From NCBI GenBank assembly GCA_014529385.2, contig CM043963.1:2607001-2671000 (forward strand): a stretch of 64,000 nucleotides of DNA. Direction: 5' to 3'. Under the pieces are notes generated by a model that worked only from the letters and a program-made list of their open reading frames with translations, was not told where the DNA came from and did not search any database. This document shows, piece after piece, positions 51,835-63,024 of the stretch. Position numbers and translations under genes: made by a program. Origin of the DNA: Adiantum capillus-veneris. Taxonomy: Eukaryota; Streptophyta; Polypodiopsida; Polypodiales; Pteridaceae. Each line of letters opens with the position of its first letter. Within the stretch, counting starts at the first letter, position 1.

Positions 51835-52662
51835 TTACAGTGCTTTTCTTGGTGCTTCTAATGGTAAAGCAGAAGCATCTGATTGCATTAAAAGTGACAA
51901 GTTAAATGCACTTACATCGAGCTTCGCATTTCCAATTTGCTTTGTGCCTTGCTTTGCGATTGATGTATCCCTGTTGTCAGGATTTCTTGGACAATCTTCA
52001 GCAAAATGTCCACCTTTTCGTCCACAATTTGAGCAATACGCCATGACTGGTGGTATTTCAATTGGCTCTGTCATGTCAAGCTCATGCTGAGAAGTTTCCG
52101 CTTCTATGTTTGCCACGTTATCGGCATCTTCTTTCAAAACACTAAGCATTAAGCTGTAGATTGCTCCATCTTGACCTTTGTACCGTCTTTGGCTTGGTTC
52201 TCCAATTAAACTGGCTTCCATTGGTTGATCTGTTGGATCTTGTAGTTTTGGCTCTCGACTATAGATCTGACCACTGTAATCCATGTACAATGACCTTGAT
52301 TGCATACGTACTAAAGGTATGTTTTGCGGACTTGTGTAGGTCTCTGGATAAACACTTGGGTTGATTGTTTGAACTTCTATCTGCACCTCATCTTTGAGCT
52401 TGCAATATCTAGCCCCACTGAAGTCAGTGATGAACATCTGGGAGTTCTCTGAATCTGGCTTTACTCTGATCAATAAGATCTTGGCTTCTGTGATGCTTTT
52501 ACTACTCATTAGATATCTATGGCCTTCTGAATCTGTGTACAAGACTTCATCTCCATTGTAGCCATATAGTTGTAAAATCTGGTTGGTTGCAGTTACACTT
52601 CTGCTGCCATTGCTACTCGCTTGTTCTGTTGTACTTGAACTCTCGGCTCGATTTGAGTCCAT
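51835..52662 (-). CDS. gag: Element E Gag-like protein, first half, with zinc knuckle
   Basis: 275 codons from ATG at 52,662. A serine-rich N-terminus is followed by modules of the form D-x-x-G-x-x-Y: DSEGHRY (residues 44-50), DFSGARY (80-86), DYSGQIY (128-134), then GQDGAIYSL (163-171). A CCHC knuckle follows at residues 210-224 (CSNCGRKGGHFAEDC), with five rather than four residues before the histidine. The knuckle is what marks the protein as Gag-like. The modules match no family I can name. A TAA at 51,835 separates it from the second half in the same frame; this could be decay or a readthrough signal. Confidence 0.75.
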   Translation of the reverse strand: MDSNRAESSSTTEQASSNGSRSVTATNQILQLYGYNGDEVLYTDSEGHRYLMSSKSITEAKILLIRVKPDSENSQMFITDFSGARYCKLKDEVQIEVQTINPSVYPETYTSPQNIPLVRMQSRSLYMDYSGQIYSREPKLQDPTDQPMEASLIGEPSQRRYKGQDGAIYSLMLSVLKEDADNVANIEAETSQHELDMTEPIEIPPVMAYCSNCGRKGGHFAEDCPRNPDNRDTSIAKQGTKQIGNAKLDVSAFNLSLLMQSDASALPLEAPRKAL

Positions 52663-55217
52663 GTCGGCTGGTTCTGTAAAAGCTGTCTCCTAGCAGATTT
52701 TCGTATTGATTAGCAAAATTTTTGCTACTCGTACTAGCCTAATCTGCAATCACATGTGAGTTGTGCCACTGTTCGTCCGATTAGAAGCTCAATTTGTAAT
52801 GCAAATGCTTGCACTTGCCAATTTCGGTTTGCACAATGACTTTTAGTCCTTGGCGTTCTTTGTCTGAACTGTGGGAACAATGTCCAGATCTGTGCTAGAA
52901 GTGTGATGACCTCAGCTCGAATGATCACCAAAACTGTTTTCGCACTTCTCGGTTTTTTTTCTAGTGATTTTCTGTTGTTTCTGGCTCTTTCGTTGTTTAC
53001 TCGGGGTGAGATTTCCCTGGCGTTTCTATATTTTCTTTTCTGGGTTTTTAGGCACTTTCGACGACTTTCTTCTTATTTTTCCTAATTATTTGTGAAATTT
53101 TGAATTTTTATTTTTTTTGGTATTTTTATGATTTTTTCTTGGAAAAGTTTTGATTTTTAATGAATTTTTTTGATTTATTTTAATTTTTTCGGACGATTTT
53201 GGATTTTTTGTGAGTTTTTCACTATTTTTGTGAAATTTTTTTGACTTTTTTGTGAGTTGTTATGAAATTTTTATGATGTTTTTGGTCAGTTTTTGAATTA
53301 TCTATGGAGTTTTTGAATTTTTAAAGCTTTTCTTGAATTATTGGGATTTTTTCTGATTCATTTTTGAATTTTTTGAATTTTTTATTAATTTTATAAAATT
53401 TTTTGTCTATTTTTTAGAATTTTCTAAGAAGTTTTTAATTTTTAATGAGTTTTTTTAATTATTTTTTTGTGTGGATTATTTAATGTTTTTTTTTCTATGA
53501 TTTTTCTTTTTTACTCTTTTTTTTATAATGAGATTTCTATTTTTTATAATTTTCTAACTCTTTTTTTGATTTTTTATTGGGTTTTTGAAAAATTTTATTG
53601 TTTTATGATTTTTAATGGTTTTTTTTTGTGATTTTTTTTTGGACTAATATAAAAATTAATGAAATGAAAGTGAGAAAAAAAAGAAAATGAAATTGAAATG
53701 AAATGAAATGAAATTCAAAGGGAAGGAAAACGAAACGAAATGAAAGGGTAGGTCCCTTTTTTTTTTCTTTTCCAAAAATTTGTAATGTCTTCTTGTAGCT
53801 TGTGTGTTGTGTGTGTAAGGGTGGGTTCACACGTCACGAAGCACAAGAATGACGACGGAAGCAGTAGAAGAAAGAAGAAGAAGATTATTTTAGCGTCGTA
53901 GGAACTATCCCAAGAGACATAAAGCTCTATCCGATGAGGAAAGTCCATGCACCGAAAGGCACACTCGGGAACCGAAAAAAACCGAATTTAGGTCGAAAAT
54001 TAGCCGAAACGAGTAAAATCACTCGAAAATCCAAAAAACTGCCAAAATTGTAAAATTTATCCGAAAAATACCCCAAAAATTTCTACAAATTCTTCACATA
54101 TTGAATAATAGTGTAGCCAAATGAAATTGCAAAAATCCCATCAATTCAGTTATCCAAGAATTTAATCAATAAAATCAAGACTATGCAATTAAACCGGCAA
54201 AATTACCGACAAAATTAGGTCAAAATTGGACGCAATTGGAGTGTGTAAATCACTATTTTGAGCACAAAAATCGTATCATTTAATCATTACACGCATCCAA
54301 TTTGCAATCAAAATTCGAATCAATCATGCAAATTAAACACTTTTTTAGGCGCACACACACTAATAAATTGGCAGTTTTTATCAATCTTTAGGTGCGTACA
54401 CAAAAAGATTAAACTTGTCGGATTTGCAATGTGATTTTACAAATCATTAGTTGGGCATGAGCACAACACACATCAATCATCACAATTGAAAAATCATAAC
54501 GCACACATTCATTTCTAGGTGCTCAAACATGGGCAAAATAGTGCACACATACCTAAAATTAGGCATACACACACTCAATTAGAATGCACACACACTTGAT
54601 TTTAGTGCATACACACTTGAAATTGACCATCCGAGCATGCAATCAACTCACTTAGGCATCCAATTAGCAATCCACAATTATCAATTAGCAATTGAAACTT
54701 GTCAAATTCATGCGCCATCAATTCTTAAAAATTTTGGCATTACGACGGCGTGAAAATGAATAATCGCAAAATTTTCAATCCATAACATCAACATAGCATT
54801 GCATCAACATAGCATAGAATTACATTTCATCAACATTACATTGCATCATGGTGGGATTTCTACACAGTTCTACACATGCTTAGATCCTAGGGAGGTTGAG
54901 AATACCAATTTAATTACCTTTCCGTTGAAGATCAATTGAATGGTCGAATGCTCCAATCCTTCATAGCAAATTAGTAAGTTAGCAAAAATTAGTCAAATTA
55001 GCAAGAGGTTAGTGAGAAATTAGAGTGTGTAAACACACAATTGGCAAGATACAGTTACACATTAGGGAATTATGAACACAATGCTTCATGCACACACATT
55101 CAAAATCCACCAAAACATAAACACATAAGTGAATTAGTAGTAAAATTAGCGAGGGAATGCATTTGTTTATGCCACAATTACACTAGTGTAGACCATGTCC
55201 CCGATTACGAAGAAAAA
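52663..55217 (-). other. Element E long leader
   Basis: About 2.5 kb lie between the right LTR and the first Gag ATG, unusually long. From 52,930 to 53,640 the plus strand is strongly T-rich (TTTTTGA(A/T)TTTT-like), so the transcript would be A-rich. At 53,690-53,750 GAAAT units repeat. No classical initiator-Met primer site adjoins the LTR; TCTTCGTAATCGGGGA on the minus strand (about 55,197-55,214) weakly resembles an Asp-tRNA type site. No gene is recognised. Confidence 0.5.
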
Positions 55218-55230
55218 TGTTGGGGGTCCC

Positions 55231-57000
55231 TGTTGGTGTTGCAGCTACAGTGGATGCCGCCTTTGGGGTGCCATGGCAAGATGATGAGCAACAGCAGAAG
55301 CGAGAAAGAGAACGAGAGAGGAGAGACTCAGAAAATCACGCTACTTGGTTTTTTTGATTGATGTATCCTTTCTTAAAAACTTTACAATGTATATAAAGCA
55401 AAAGCTTTCATGCACAACTCGAACTCCAACTGAGCTTGTAACTGCATGGCTATAAAAGCCGTTTCCCATTGGTGTCGACAATCTGGGCTTGAAACCCAAC
55501 AATCCCCCCCTCAAGCCCGAACTAGACAGACTACTCTCATGATACCTCGAGTTTTTGGTGTACTCGTCAACCGTGAGTTTTAGGTTTTCTCACAACCAAG
55601 GATTTCTGGTGTATCCATAACCTAGTGCTAGGTTAGTAACCCACCCTTGAACAGATAGGGTGTAGGTCAAAAAAGTTAGCTACCAAAAATGGAGTTTTTG
55701 GTTCACTTCCAAACCTTGGGTTTAAGGTGTACCCAGTAACCTCATGAGAGATAGAAAAATAGGCTGAGAACATATATATTTCTGGGAGGTCTTACCACTC
55801 ATATGTGGCAGTGTCTAGAGCCCGTACAAAAGGGACGTGACCATGATTGACAACTGACAAAATAAAACAAAGCTTTGACAAAATATCGATGATGACATAA
55901 ACAAAATCATGGCAAACCTATGAGACTGAATAGGTAAAACTAATTTTGAACTCAGCATATTGTTGCTTGATCATGTTCTAGAGAAGTTGTCGATCTTTGA
56001 TGTTATATGTGAATCTGCAAAAGAGCTTGAAATGAATAATACTGTCGCGCATGATTGGTTCCAGTATCTTTAAACAACCCTTTTTTTTTTTTGCAATGAA
56101 TTTATCAAAGCCAATTGCAATGGTTGCTTCAGCTTGTTGATTCCAAATCTGTCGCACCTAATGTCAGTATCATCAAGAGTACCAATTACCCGATCGTGCA
56201 ACGTGAGTTGAGAGATCATTCCAATCTCATTACGAAGTCGCTTTGGAGCAACCGCAAGTAGACAACTGCACTTCAAACATTGACCTTGTTTTCCCAAACA
56301 CCTCCTTTTTAAAGGAGTAAACTCTTGCTCTGCAAACCTCTTTTGATAGCTCTCGATATACCGAAAATAAGGGTGTCCTTCAGTGTACATTTCTGCACGC
56401 AACCATGCTGCAACCGAGGTTACCCGAGGGTGGGAACCCATGCTTAACAAATTGAATGGGTGGCCACTGTAAACAAGTGTGAAATTTAGAAAAAAAAATG
56501 GCGATTTTTGAAGCAGACAGCAGCGTCGACGATGGCTTGTGTTCTCAGAGCTTGTAGAGGCCGAACCAGCGAATGCTCAAGAGTCGAAAAAGGCTGCTCA
56601 GGCCAGGGCGAATCCTTTGATGCCGGGTTTGTCAAATTTGCTACAGGTCGACTGCGCCTTTCTCTCCTTTGCTAGCAGCCGATCCCGCGTTGTTGTGTCA
56701 AGGCTAAGCACCAAAGCTCTGATACCAGTTGTTGGTGTTGCAGCTACAGTGGATGCCGCCTTTGGGGTGCCATGGCAAGATGATGAGCAACAGCAGAAGC
56801 GAGAAAGAGAACGAGAGAGGAGAGACTCAGAAAATCACGCTACTTGGTTTTTTTGATTGATGTATCCTTTCTTAAAAACTTTACAATGTATATAAAGCAA
56901 AAGCTTTCATGCACAACTTGAACTCCAACTGAGCTTGTAACTGCATGGCTATAAAAGCCGTTTCCCATGGGTGTCGACAATCTGGGCTTGAAACCCAACA
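55231..57000 (-). mobile_element. Intact miniature copia-like LTR element
   Basis: Two 271-bp LTRs, 55231-55501 and 56730-57000, begin TGTTGGTGTTGC and end GAAACCCAACA and differ at only two positions seen by eye. GTCCC at 55226-55230 and 57001-57005 is the target duplication. On the minus strand the primer site TGGTATCAGAGC lies two bases inside the right LTR, and a G-rich tract (AGGGGGGGAT) adjoins the left one. The 1.2-kb interior has no gag or pol. It fits the TRIM/non-autonomous class and is by far the youngest insertion in the window. Confidence 0.95.
56070..56441 (-). CDS. 123-codon ORF inside the miniature element, unknown
   Basis: Starts at ATG 56,441 in a strong context (A at -3, G at +4), reading MGSHPRVTSVAAWLRAEMYT, and ends at 56,070 after a lysine/arginine tail. 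It contains HPYFRYIESYQKRF, a CLKCSCLL cysteine cluster and IGMISQLTLHDRVIGTLDD. No retroelement domain is recognised. Because the carrier has no Gag or Pol, a captured host-gene fragment is one possibility. A chance open frame is another. Confidence 0.4.
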   Translation of the reverse strand: MGSHPRVTSVAAWLRAEMYTEGHPYFRYIESYQKRFAEQEFTPLKRRCLGKQGQCLKCSCLLAVAPKRLRNEIGMISQLTLHDRVIGTLDDTDIRCDRFGINKLKQPLQLALINSLQKKKRVV

Positions 57001-58220
57001 GTCCCATCGTTGCAATAGCTCCAATGACCAACAAAATTATCAATTCAAAGGGATGAGCTACCTGGCTAGGGCATGGAAACACTCACACGGTTAGTGAGCT
57101 AATCGTGGCAACACAAATGGTTAACTCTACGAGGTGAGCTTCTCGGCCTATGGAGGAGCTAAGCCACGATGAAGGGCAATCTCCATATCCACTTCTCTTC
57201 ACCTCCAATCAACCCAATTATACACACTACGATTGCAAGACACACATAACACTAATCCTGTCATGCAACACACTAATTGCAAGCACACACACACATAGAT
57301 CTATCGAGAACCACACTCCAATCGAACATACATGCACACACAAGCAAAAGAGGGAAATCACACAAGATTAAATACGGATTAACCACTAATTAGTTAAGAT
57401 CTAGTTAATCTAAACATCATAGGCAATCATAAGAGGTAAGAAAGAGGCATAGTGAGAGAGAATGATTCATTGATTAATGTTAATCAAGTCTCATGAGCAA
57501 GGAGAAGCTCAATGACTCCATAGACACACACCTCAAGAGCTCTCACCAAAGAGTGCTTCCAATAAGTGACTTGAGAACCCTAATATCTTTTACACACTGC
57601 CTTATATACCTAGGTTAAAATATGCAATGTTTGGGCGCCCAAGGCCGTTAGGGCCCACCACTTACTAAATCTGCAACTTAGGCACAGTAAGTGACCTATT
57701 CTTTACAAGTTGGAACTCTCATTGAGCCCGTAACACATTAAAATATTACAATGGTTTGAAATAAATAGGGAATTTACAATACGTGACCATTTTGGGAAAA
57801 CGTGAAAAATGTGTAACTCCAATCTTTACTACTTCTTTGCATTCATCCTCGATGTGCATTCGTATGTCTTCGGTCTTTAGCAGATTCTGTTAACTACGTT
57901 GACTTAGTTAACAAAAAAAATGACTAAAAGATTAACCACCATCGATTGACTTGCCTTCAAAAATTAAACATAGTTACAAAAATAAACATAGTGGCAAACA
58001 CATAGCAGATTGTGCAAAAATCAAAACATAGTATGACAAACCAGTAAGTTCAGGTGTGTCATTACATAAAGAATAAGTGAATATGGAGTAATCAATACAA
58101 GTCGGGATTTAGGTTCTTGATGGCCACAAATCCTATGGGGATTGCGCTAGTGGGGCGTGTGCAGGTGGGGCTTCATGGGCAGCGAGGGAAATAGTGGCCG
58201 ATAGAGCGGTTGACTGTAGC

Positions 58221-58908
58221 TTGGAACTATGGCTAAAGGTATACTTGGAGAAGGAGTAGATGGGCACAACCGACTCTTGGTGACGTTGTAAAGGAGATCG
58301 AGGTGGTTGTGCTTGTCCTCTATGTGATACCTCGCCCACATGATGAGTCGATCCTAGACCAGTTCGATAGGAAGCCGGTGCTGCAGTTGAATACGTGCCA
58401 AAAACAATTCCTTGTCTCGGTCAATGCTGATGCAATGTCGTTGTAGACTCTCGCACTCCATTGCCAAGCTACCACAACTTGCAAGACTATCTAAAATTGC
58501 ATCTTTAACATTTGTGAAGGTACTTAACAACCACCTATTTACAAAAGCAGAAACATTGGCCAACTTGGAACTATGGCTAAAGGTATACTCGGAGAAGGAG
58601 TAGATGGGCACAACCGACTCTTGGTGACGTTGTAAAGGAGATCGAGGTGGTTGTGCTTGTCCTCTATGTGATACCTCGCCCACATGATGAGTCGATCCTA
58701 GACCAGTTCGATAGGAAGCCGCTGCTGCGGTTGAATACGTGCCAAAAACAATTCCTTGTCTCGGTCAATGCTGATGCAATGTCGTTGTAGACTCTCGCAC
58801 TCCATTGCCAAGCTACCACAACTTGCAAGACTATCTAAAATTGCATCTTTAACATTTGTGAAGGTACTTAACAACCATCTATTTACAAAAGCAGAAACAT
58901 TGGTAGAC
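58221..58908 (-). repeat. 344-bp tandem duplication in coding-like sequence
   Basis: Copy 1 (58221-58564) and copy 2 (58565-58908) differ at only about four positions. On the minus strand each unit gives FVNRWLLSTFTNVKDAILDS, LASCGSLAMECESLQRHCIS, and IDRDKELFLARIQ, helical in character. The unit length is not a multiple of three, so the duplication breaks the frame. Beyond it MWARYHIEDKHNHLDLLYNV continues in copy 1. It probably belongs to the gene upstream at 60-63 kb, but no splice path was proven. Confidence 0.75.
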
Positions 58909-60644
58909 ATTTCAATGGCACATTAGCAGACTAGTTCAATGGCAAAAACTGAGCATAAAAGTGCCCTCCTCGACTTACCAAGCAAATAATTCACTCTTCT
59001 CCACTTCAGGCCGAAATGATGCTCCAAGGTCATTTAGCGTCCATGGAAAGTCCCGTAGTGGCTCTCCGATCATGTCACAATCAAACTTGAATCCATCATT
59101 GTCAGGCTGCCACATCTTTAGCTTGACGATCATATAGTGGAATCATTGGAAGGCCTTCAATTTTACGTGTGAACATGATGAGCAATAAGGTCACGACCTA
59201 CAATATGGTTACTATATCAAACAAAAAACACACCAATATCTGCCAACCATGAAACACGTGGAGAAATGGTTGAGAACTTACTGGGTCCGTGAAGTCATCT
59301 ATCAGAGTGTATGTGCGTGACACCATACAAAGAAAAATAGTGCAAATATGGCAAAAATTGTGCAAGCGGGTCTCATCGGTGATGAGTGCCAAGTGGTTTT
59401 CCCGGCATGCCATGACTCACTGTTCCATTTGATAGTAAAAACTTTGCAGCCAAGGTGAACACAGCGGCAATGAGCTCGAGAGAGAATGAATTCCATCAAG
59501 GTATGCCACCAATGCCGGAATCAAGTTTGCAATGTGTGGAAAGGTCTGCCCACACAAATCACACCCCTCCAAGACATTGCCGAGGCTCCATTTTGCAATA
59601 CATAAATAACATGCAAAAGAAGATCAAGTGAGTGCTTATCAAATTCAAAGTGGAGGTTAAAGTGTCATAAAATCACTCAAAAGAAATCTTTGGATCCATG
59701 ATAGCCTTCCAAAGATGGCATACATCAGTAAGAAGTACGAGATGTACTCGGACTACCCAAACACTTATAATTTTTTCCATTTGTGCGTCAGAGTAGCCAA
59801 AACTATGTCAAACGTAGAATTTAATGAAAGGTTAGGTACCACAATTTTGTTGTTTGTCAAAACAAACATTTGTTTGTGGTGGCATTTCTTACCTAGTAGA
59901 AATGAGTCAAGTGGTTCGGGTGGCCGCATAGAAACTGGGTGGCTGCCCTTGCTTTGTCCAGTAGCAATGGATATGGTTCATTCGGGCCCCGAGATCTCAA
60001 AGTTTGGGAAGGACTAGATCTCCGTGACTCCAAGTGACGTTTGGAATCACCTTGCTCGTAATCTGACCCGACACCTTCATGCTCGCTCATTTTTCTCTGA
60101 AACTCCTTCGAGAAGTCTGAAAACTTGATGGTGACTGGTCATCCTCTCTTCTTACCTTGTCATTAGGGCCAATTTGGATGAAAAAAGGGTTGTGTAAGGA
60201 TCTAAAAAGGGGTAACGTAGAAAATACCATGAAGATCTTACCAAAACTATTCAACATGGGTACTCATTGGATAGAGCTTATCAAGTACCACCCATGGACC
60301 ATTTGAGCACTAAATTTGGAGTTCATATGCAAAAGTTATGGCTAAAATAGTCCAAAAGCAAGTGAAGGAGATCTTGACACGTGTACAAAAGTGCCATACT
60401 TTTGGAAATGTGGATCCTCCTTGACCCTTAGATCAAGAATAGAAAAACCCTAAACAGCCCTTATTTCATCCAAATTGTCCCTAATGTTTAGGTCTGTCCA
60501 CTATAGTTTTTGGGCTTCAATGTCCCTTGATCGTGCTAGGGCAAATGGCATCGATGGGAGGCTGATTGATGGTGACACTTCCGCTTTTGCCCTTACTATA
60601 GCAAGCTAAACACATTTGTTGTGAACAAGAAAAACATTACTTAC

Positions 60645-60895
60645 CTTCAGCTTTATCTTCAAGAAGTTTGCCATCTACATAGTAAAAAAACCATGGATAG
60701 TCTCTCCATGTTTCCTTACCATGGAGCTTCTCTTACTAATTGTTAGGATAGAGACCATTCTCCTCTCTCTGAGACTCCACCCACACATTGCTAGGATGCT
60801 CGGAGTATAGATTGTGAAGATTTAGGGTGCCCAACCACCATTTACAAAAAACAAGAGGAATAACTCCATCATTCATAACACATGATTTTAATATT
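60645..60895 (-). pseudogene. Exon-like block of the ParB-like gene region
   Basis: Minus-strand frame reads VMNDGVIPLVFCKWWLGTLN, then SEHPSNVWVESQREENGLYP, two stops (TAG TAA near 60,735), and in the same frame EKLHGKETWRDYPWFFYYVD and GKLLEDKAE. It ends at a strong donor, GAAG/GTAAGTAATG (60,645/60,644). The aromatic-rich coding character and the donor argue for a real exon that has since acquired stops. Whether it joins the 61-63 kb exons is not shown. Confidence 0.4.
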
Positions 60896-61406
60896 ATATA
60901 GTTTAGTACATGTAAATCATGCGTTGGACAGTACAAGCAAAATGCGACTGCTCCTCTATGTTGTGGGTAGCTTGTATGGTTTACTTCCACCTCACAAAAG
61001 CCTTGCCAAAGTGCTTTTGTTGAAAAGATTGCAGTGCATCACCAAGAGACATGCCACAATCACGTGAGATGCGTGCATGTAGCTTCTTTAACGTGGAGTT
61101 CTCGGACTCCATCTTCTCGGTCACACTCAATACACCCCTTTATATTAAAGTACTAGTAATGTGGCAATACTAGATAAGACGCCAAAATCTACTATTAATA
61201 AGCTCACCTTTCAAGGTTCCAATAATATACATGCATTCTCAATTATTGTGAGAAGGGCTTCTCCAACGTTGGAATAGATGCCTCCACTATCGACACATCA
61301 ACCTTGGTCAATATATCGATCATGCGATATTTTTTGCAATTTATCATTTGATAACATTCTTAATAAATTAAGGAGAACAAACGGTGCTTTCAAAAGCAGA
61401 TAGTAC

Positions 61407-62730
61407 TTATTCCGAAGGACTAACATGTGCCCGTGAAACCTCGAAGACTTTGAAGGGGGTCATTTTGCAACCCTTCTCTCCCCAGCCCACAAAAGAGATG
61501 CATTTTAGGAAAAAATATGTTCCATTCTCGGGATTGGCTATGATTGCTATCTCTAGTCCCTTTTGCACAAAAAAGTTCTTGGTCTCTTTCACAGCCAAAT
61601 CATAGCTTGCCTTGTAATCATCTTTGTGCATGTGGTACTCTCTACTCCCCTTCACAGGTAAATTTTGTGTTTTCAGTCGATAAATTGCATCGAACTCTTC
61701 CTGCAATACAATTGCCAAATCAAAGTGATTTCCAAGAAAAATTCCATGTACTTACCTAATGCATGTGTATTGTAAATTTAGAATTATCTTCCACAGTAGT
61801 TGCGTTAGCAAAGACATAGGTATTCTAAGTCATTTTGAATGGTTTATTGCCGTCCCACGAAGTGTCCTATAAGCTTTCAACCTATCTTCTTCATCGAATT
61901 TGTCCAATAAGGACTATGGTTCGGCAAGATGACTATTTTTTGCCTCATAAATATGTCATGCACAGTGGTGTGAGGCACATGGACTCGTGTCACCCTAATT
62001 TTAAATGAGACATTATATTAACAATTGATAATATCAAGTGCACTAATAGAAGTGTGAAGTAACTTACTTGTTGATCATGCCGAGCACCAATAGAAATTCC
62101 TCCATCTCCGTAAGGTCGCATTTCACAATCGTGCACTCAACCTTTGGTGTAGAGAATTCATCTAACCGCTCCTGCAATGCCCAATCTTTCCACGCATGGA
62201 GTCGGTGGTTGCCGTCCCATACAATGAACATTTTCTCCTCCATGTGAGAGAGCTTGGAAATGTCTCTAATTTGGTCATCAAATGTGTCCGCCATTACTAA
62301 GTCTCTCCCGTAAGTGCCATATCTATCGAATTGTATACGATCTTTTCCGAGAAAAGTTTCGAACACAATGAAGCGAGTCATCGTGGTTTGGTAACCTCTT
62401 TCGGCTATAGAGGTTGTTAGTTTTTCCACACAATCATCATTCGTTCTAATCGCTGAGTTGGTCAAAACATGACAAAGGGAGATGTGAGGCAACAAGTGAT
62501 TGTATGGCACAACATGTGCATCAATCCAATATGATGAGAAGTAGCTATTAACCACGGATCCAAAAATTGATAAAAAGAGGATCATTACCCATGTTGTTCG
62601 CAAGGATGGTCTTTGACGTGACTGCACCTATCGAAGGAGGTACTTGCATCATCGTCAAAATGGATTCTCCAACCACGAAATCACTAGTGGTGTGTAGAGA
62701 AATTTCTTCTTGGATGATTTGAATCGTCAT
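61407..62730 (-). pseudogene. Spliced gene with ParB/sulfiredoxin-like region
   Basis: ATG at 62,730 in a good context (AAGAAATGAC). The first segment runs MTIQIIQEEISLHTTSDFVV to about 62,552, where one extra base shifts the frame. It continues with YWIDAHVVPYNHLLPHI, CVEKLTTSIAERGYQTTM and FIVWDGNHRLHAWKDW (about 62,185-62,230). The order (V/I)-P-x-x-x-L, L-x-x-S-I-x-x-x-G, then D-G-x-H-R-x-x-A is that of ParB/Srx-like domains. Introns: GTAAGT...TTAG at 62067-61995, in phase, and GTAAGTAC...TTGCAG at 61755-61701. A further frame change and a stop fall in the middle exon. The last exon (61,700 leftward) reads EEFDAIYRLKTQNLPVKGSR. Function unknown. Confidence 0.55.
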
Positions 62731-63024
62731 TTCTTCTTAGCGGTCTACGTCTTTGGAGTGTTTCCTTGTTAAAATTGGATTTTTTTTGTGTTCATTAGGG
62801 TGCTTATAGCTTCGAAAAAGATGATGACAGGTGAAAGTAAGAGAAGGGGTTTGAAGGTGTGGGAAGAAGGCTTAAGAGAAATGAAATAAGAGAGAGTGGG
62901 AGGAAAAGTTTTGGAAAGGTGTGAGGCAATGGAAAAAAAAAACATTTTCTTTTCAAAGAGATAGAGATCACTAACTCCTAAGAAAGAGTAGAAGTGTGGA
63001 GAAAATAAAGAAGACAAAGTAAGC

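Larger units (their letters stand above)
46256..57913 (-). mobile_element. LTR retrotransposon E, Gag-like polyprotein, no pol seen
   Basis: Two 921-bp LTRs flank the unit: 46256-47176 and 55218-57913 after removing a nested 1,775-base insertion. They are roughly 92% identical by eye. A polypurine tract adjoins the left LTR on the minus strand, so transcription runs right to left. Flanking AAAAA at 46251-46255 and 57914-57918 may be the target duplication, though it is low in complexity. Without the insertion the element is about 9.9 kb. Coding spans 48,350-52,662. No YxDD, RNase H or integrase motif was found, so it is probably mobilised by another element or has lost pol. Confidence 0.85.
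55218..57913 (-). repeat. 5' LTR of element E, interrupted
   Basis: Starts TGTTGGGGGTCCC at 55218, is broken at 55,230 by the miniature element, resumes at 57,006 and ends GTTAACA at 57913. Its net length is 921 bp, identical to the left LTR. Confidence 0.88.

Noticed and set aside
62545-62588. A possible 44-base intron explaining the first frame change in the ParB-like gene
   Set aside because: GTAATG...AATAG fits splice ends, but 44 bases is shorter than usual plant introns, and the coding sense continues on both sides with a single extra base.
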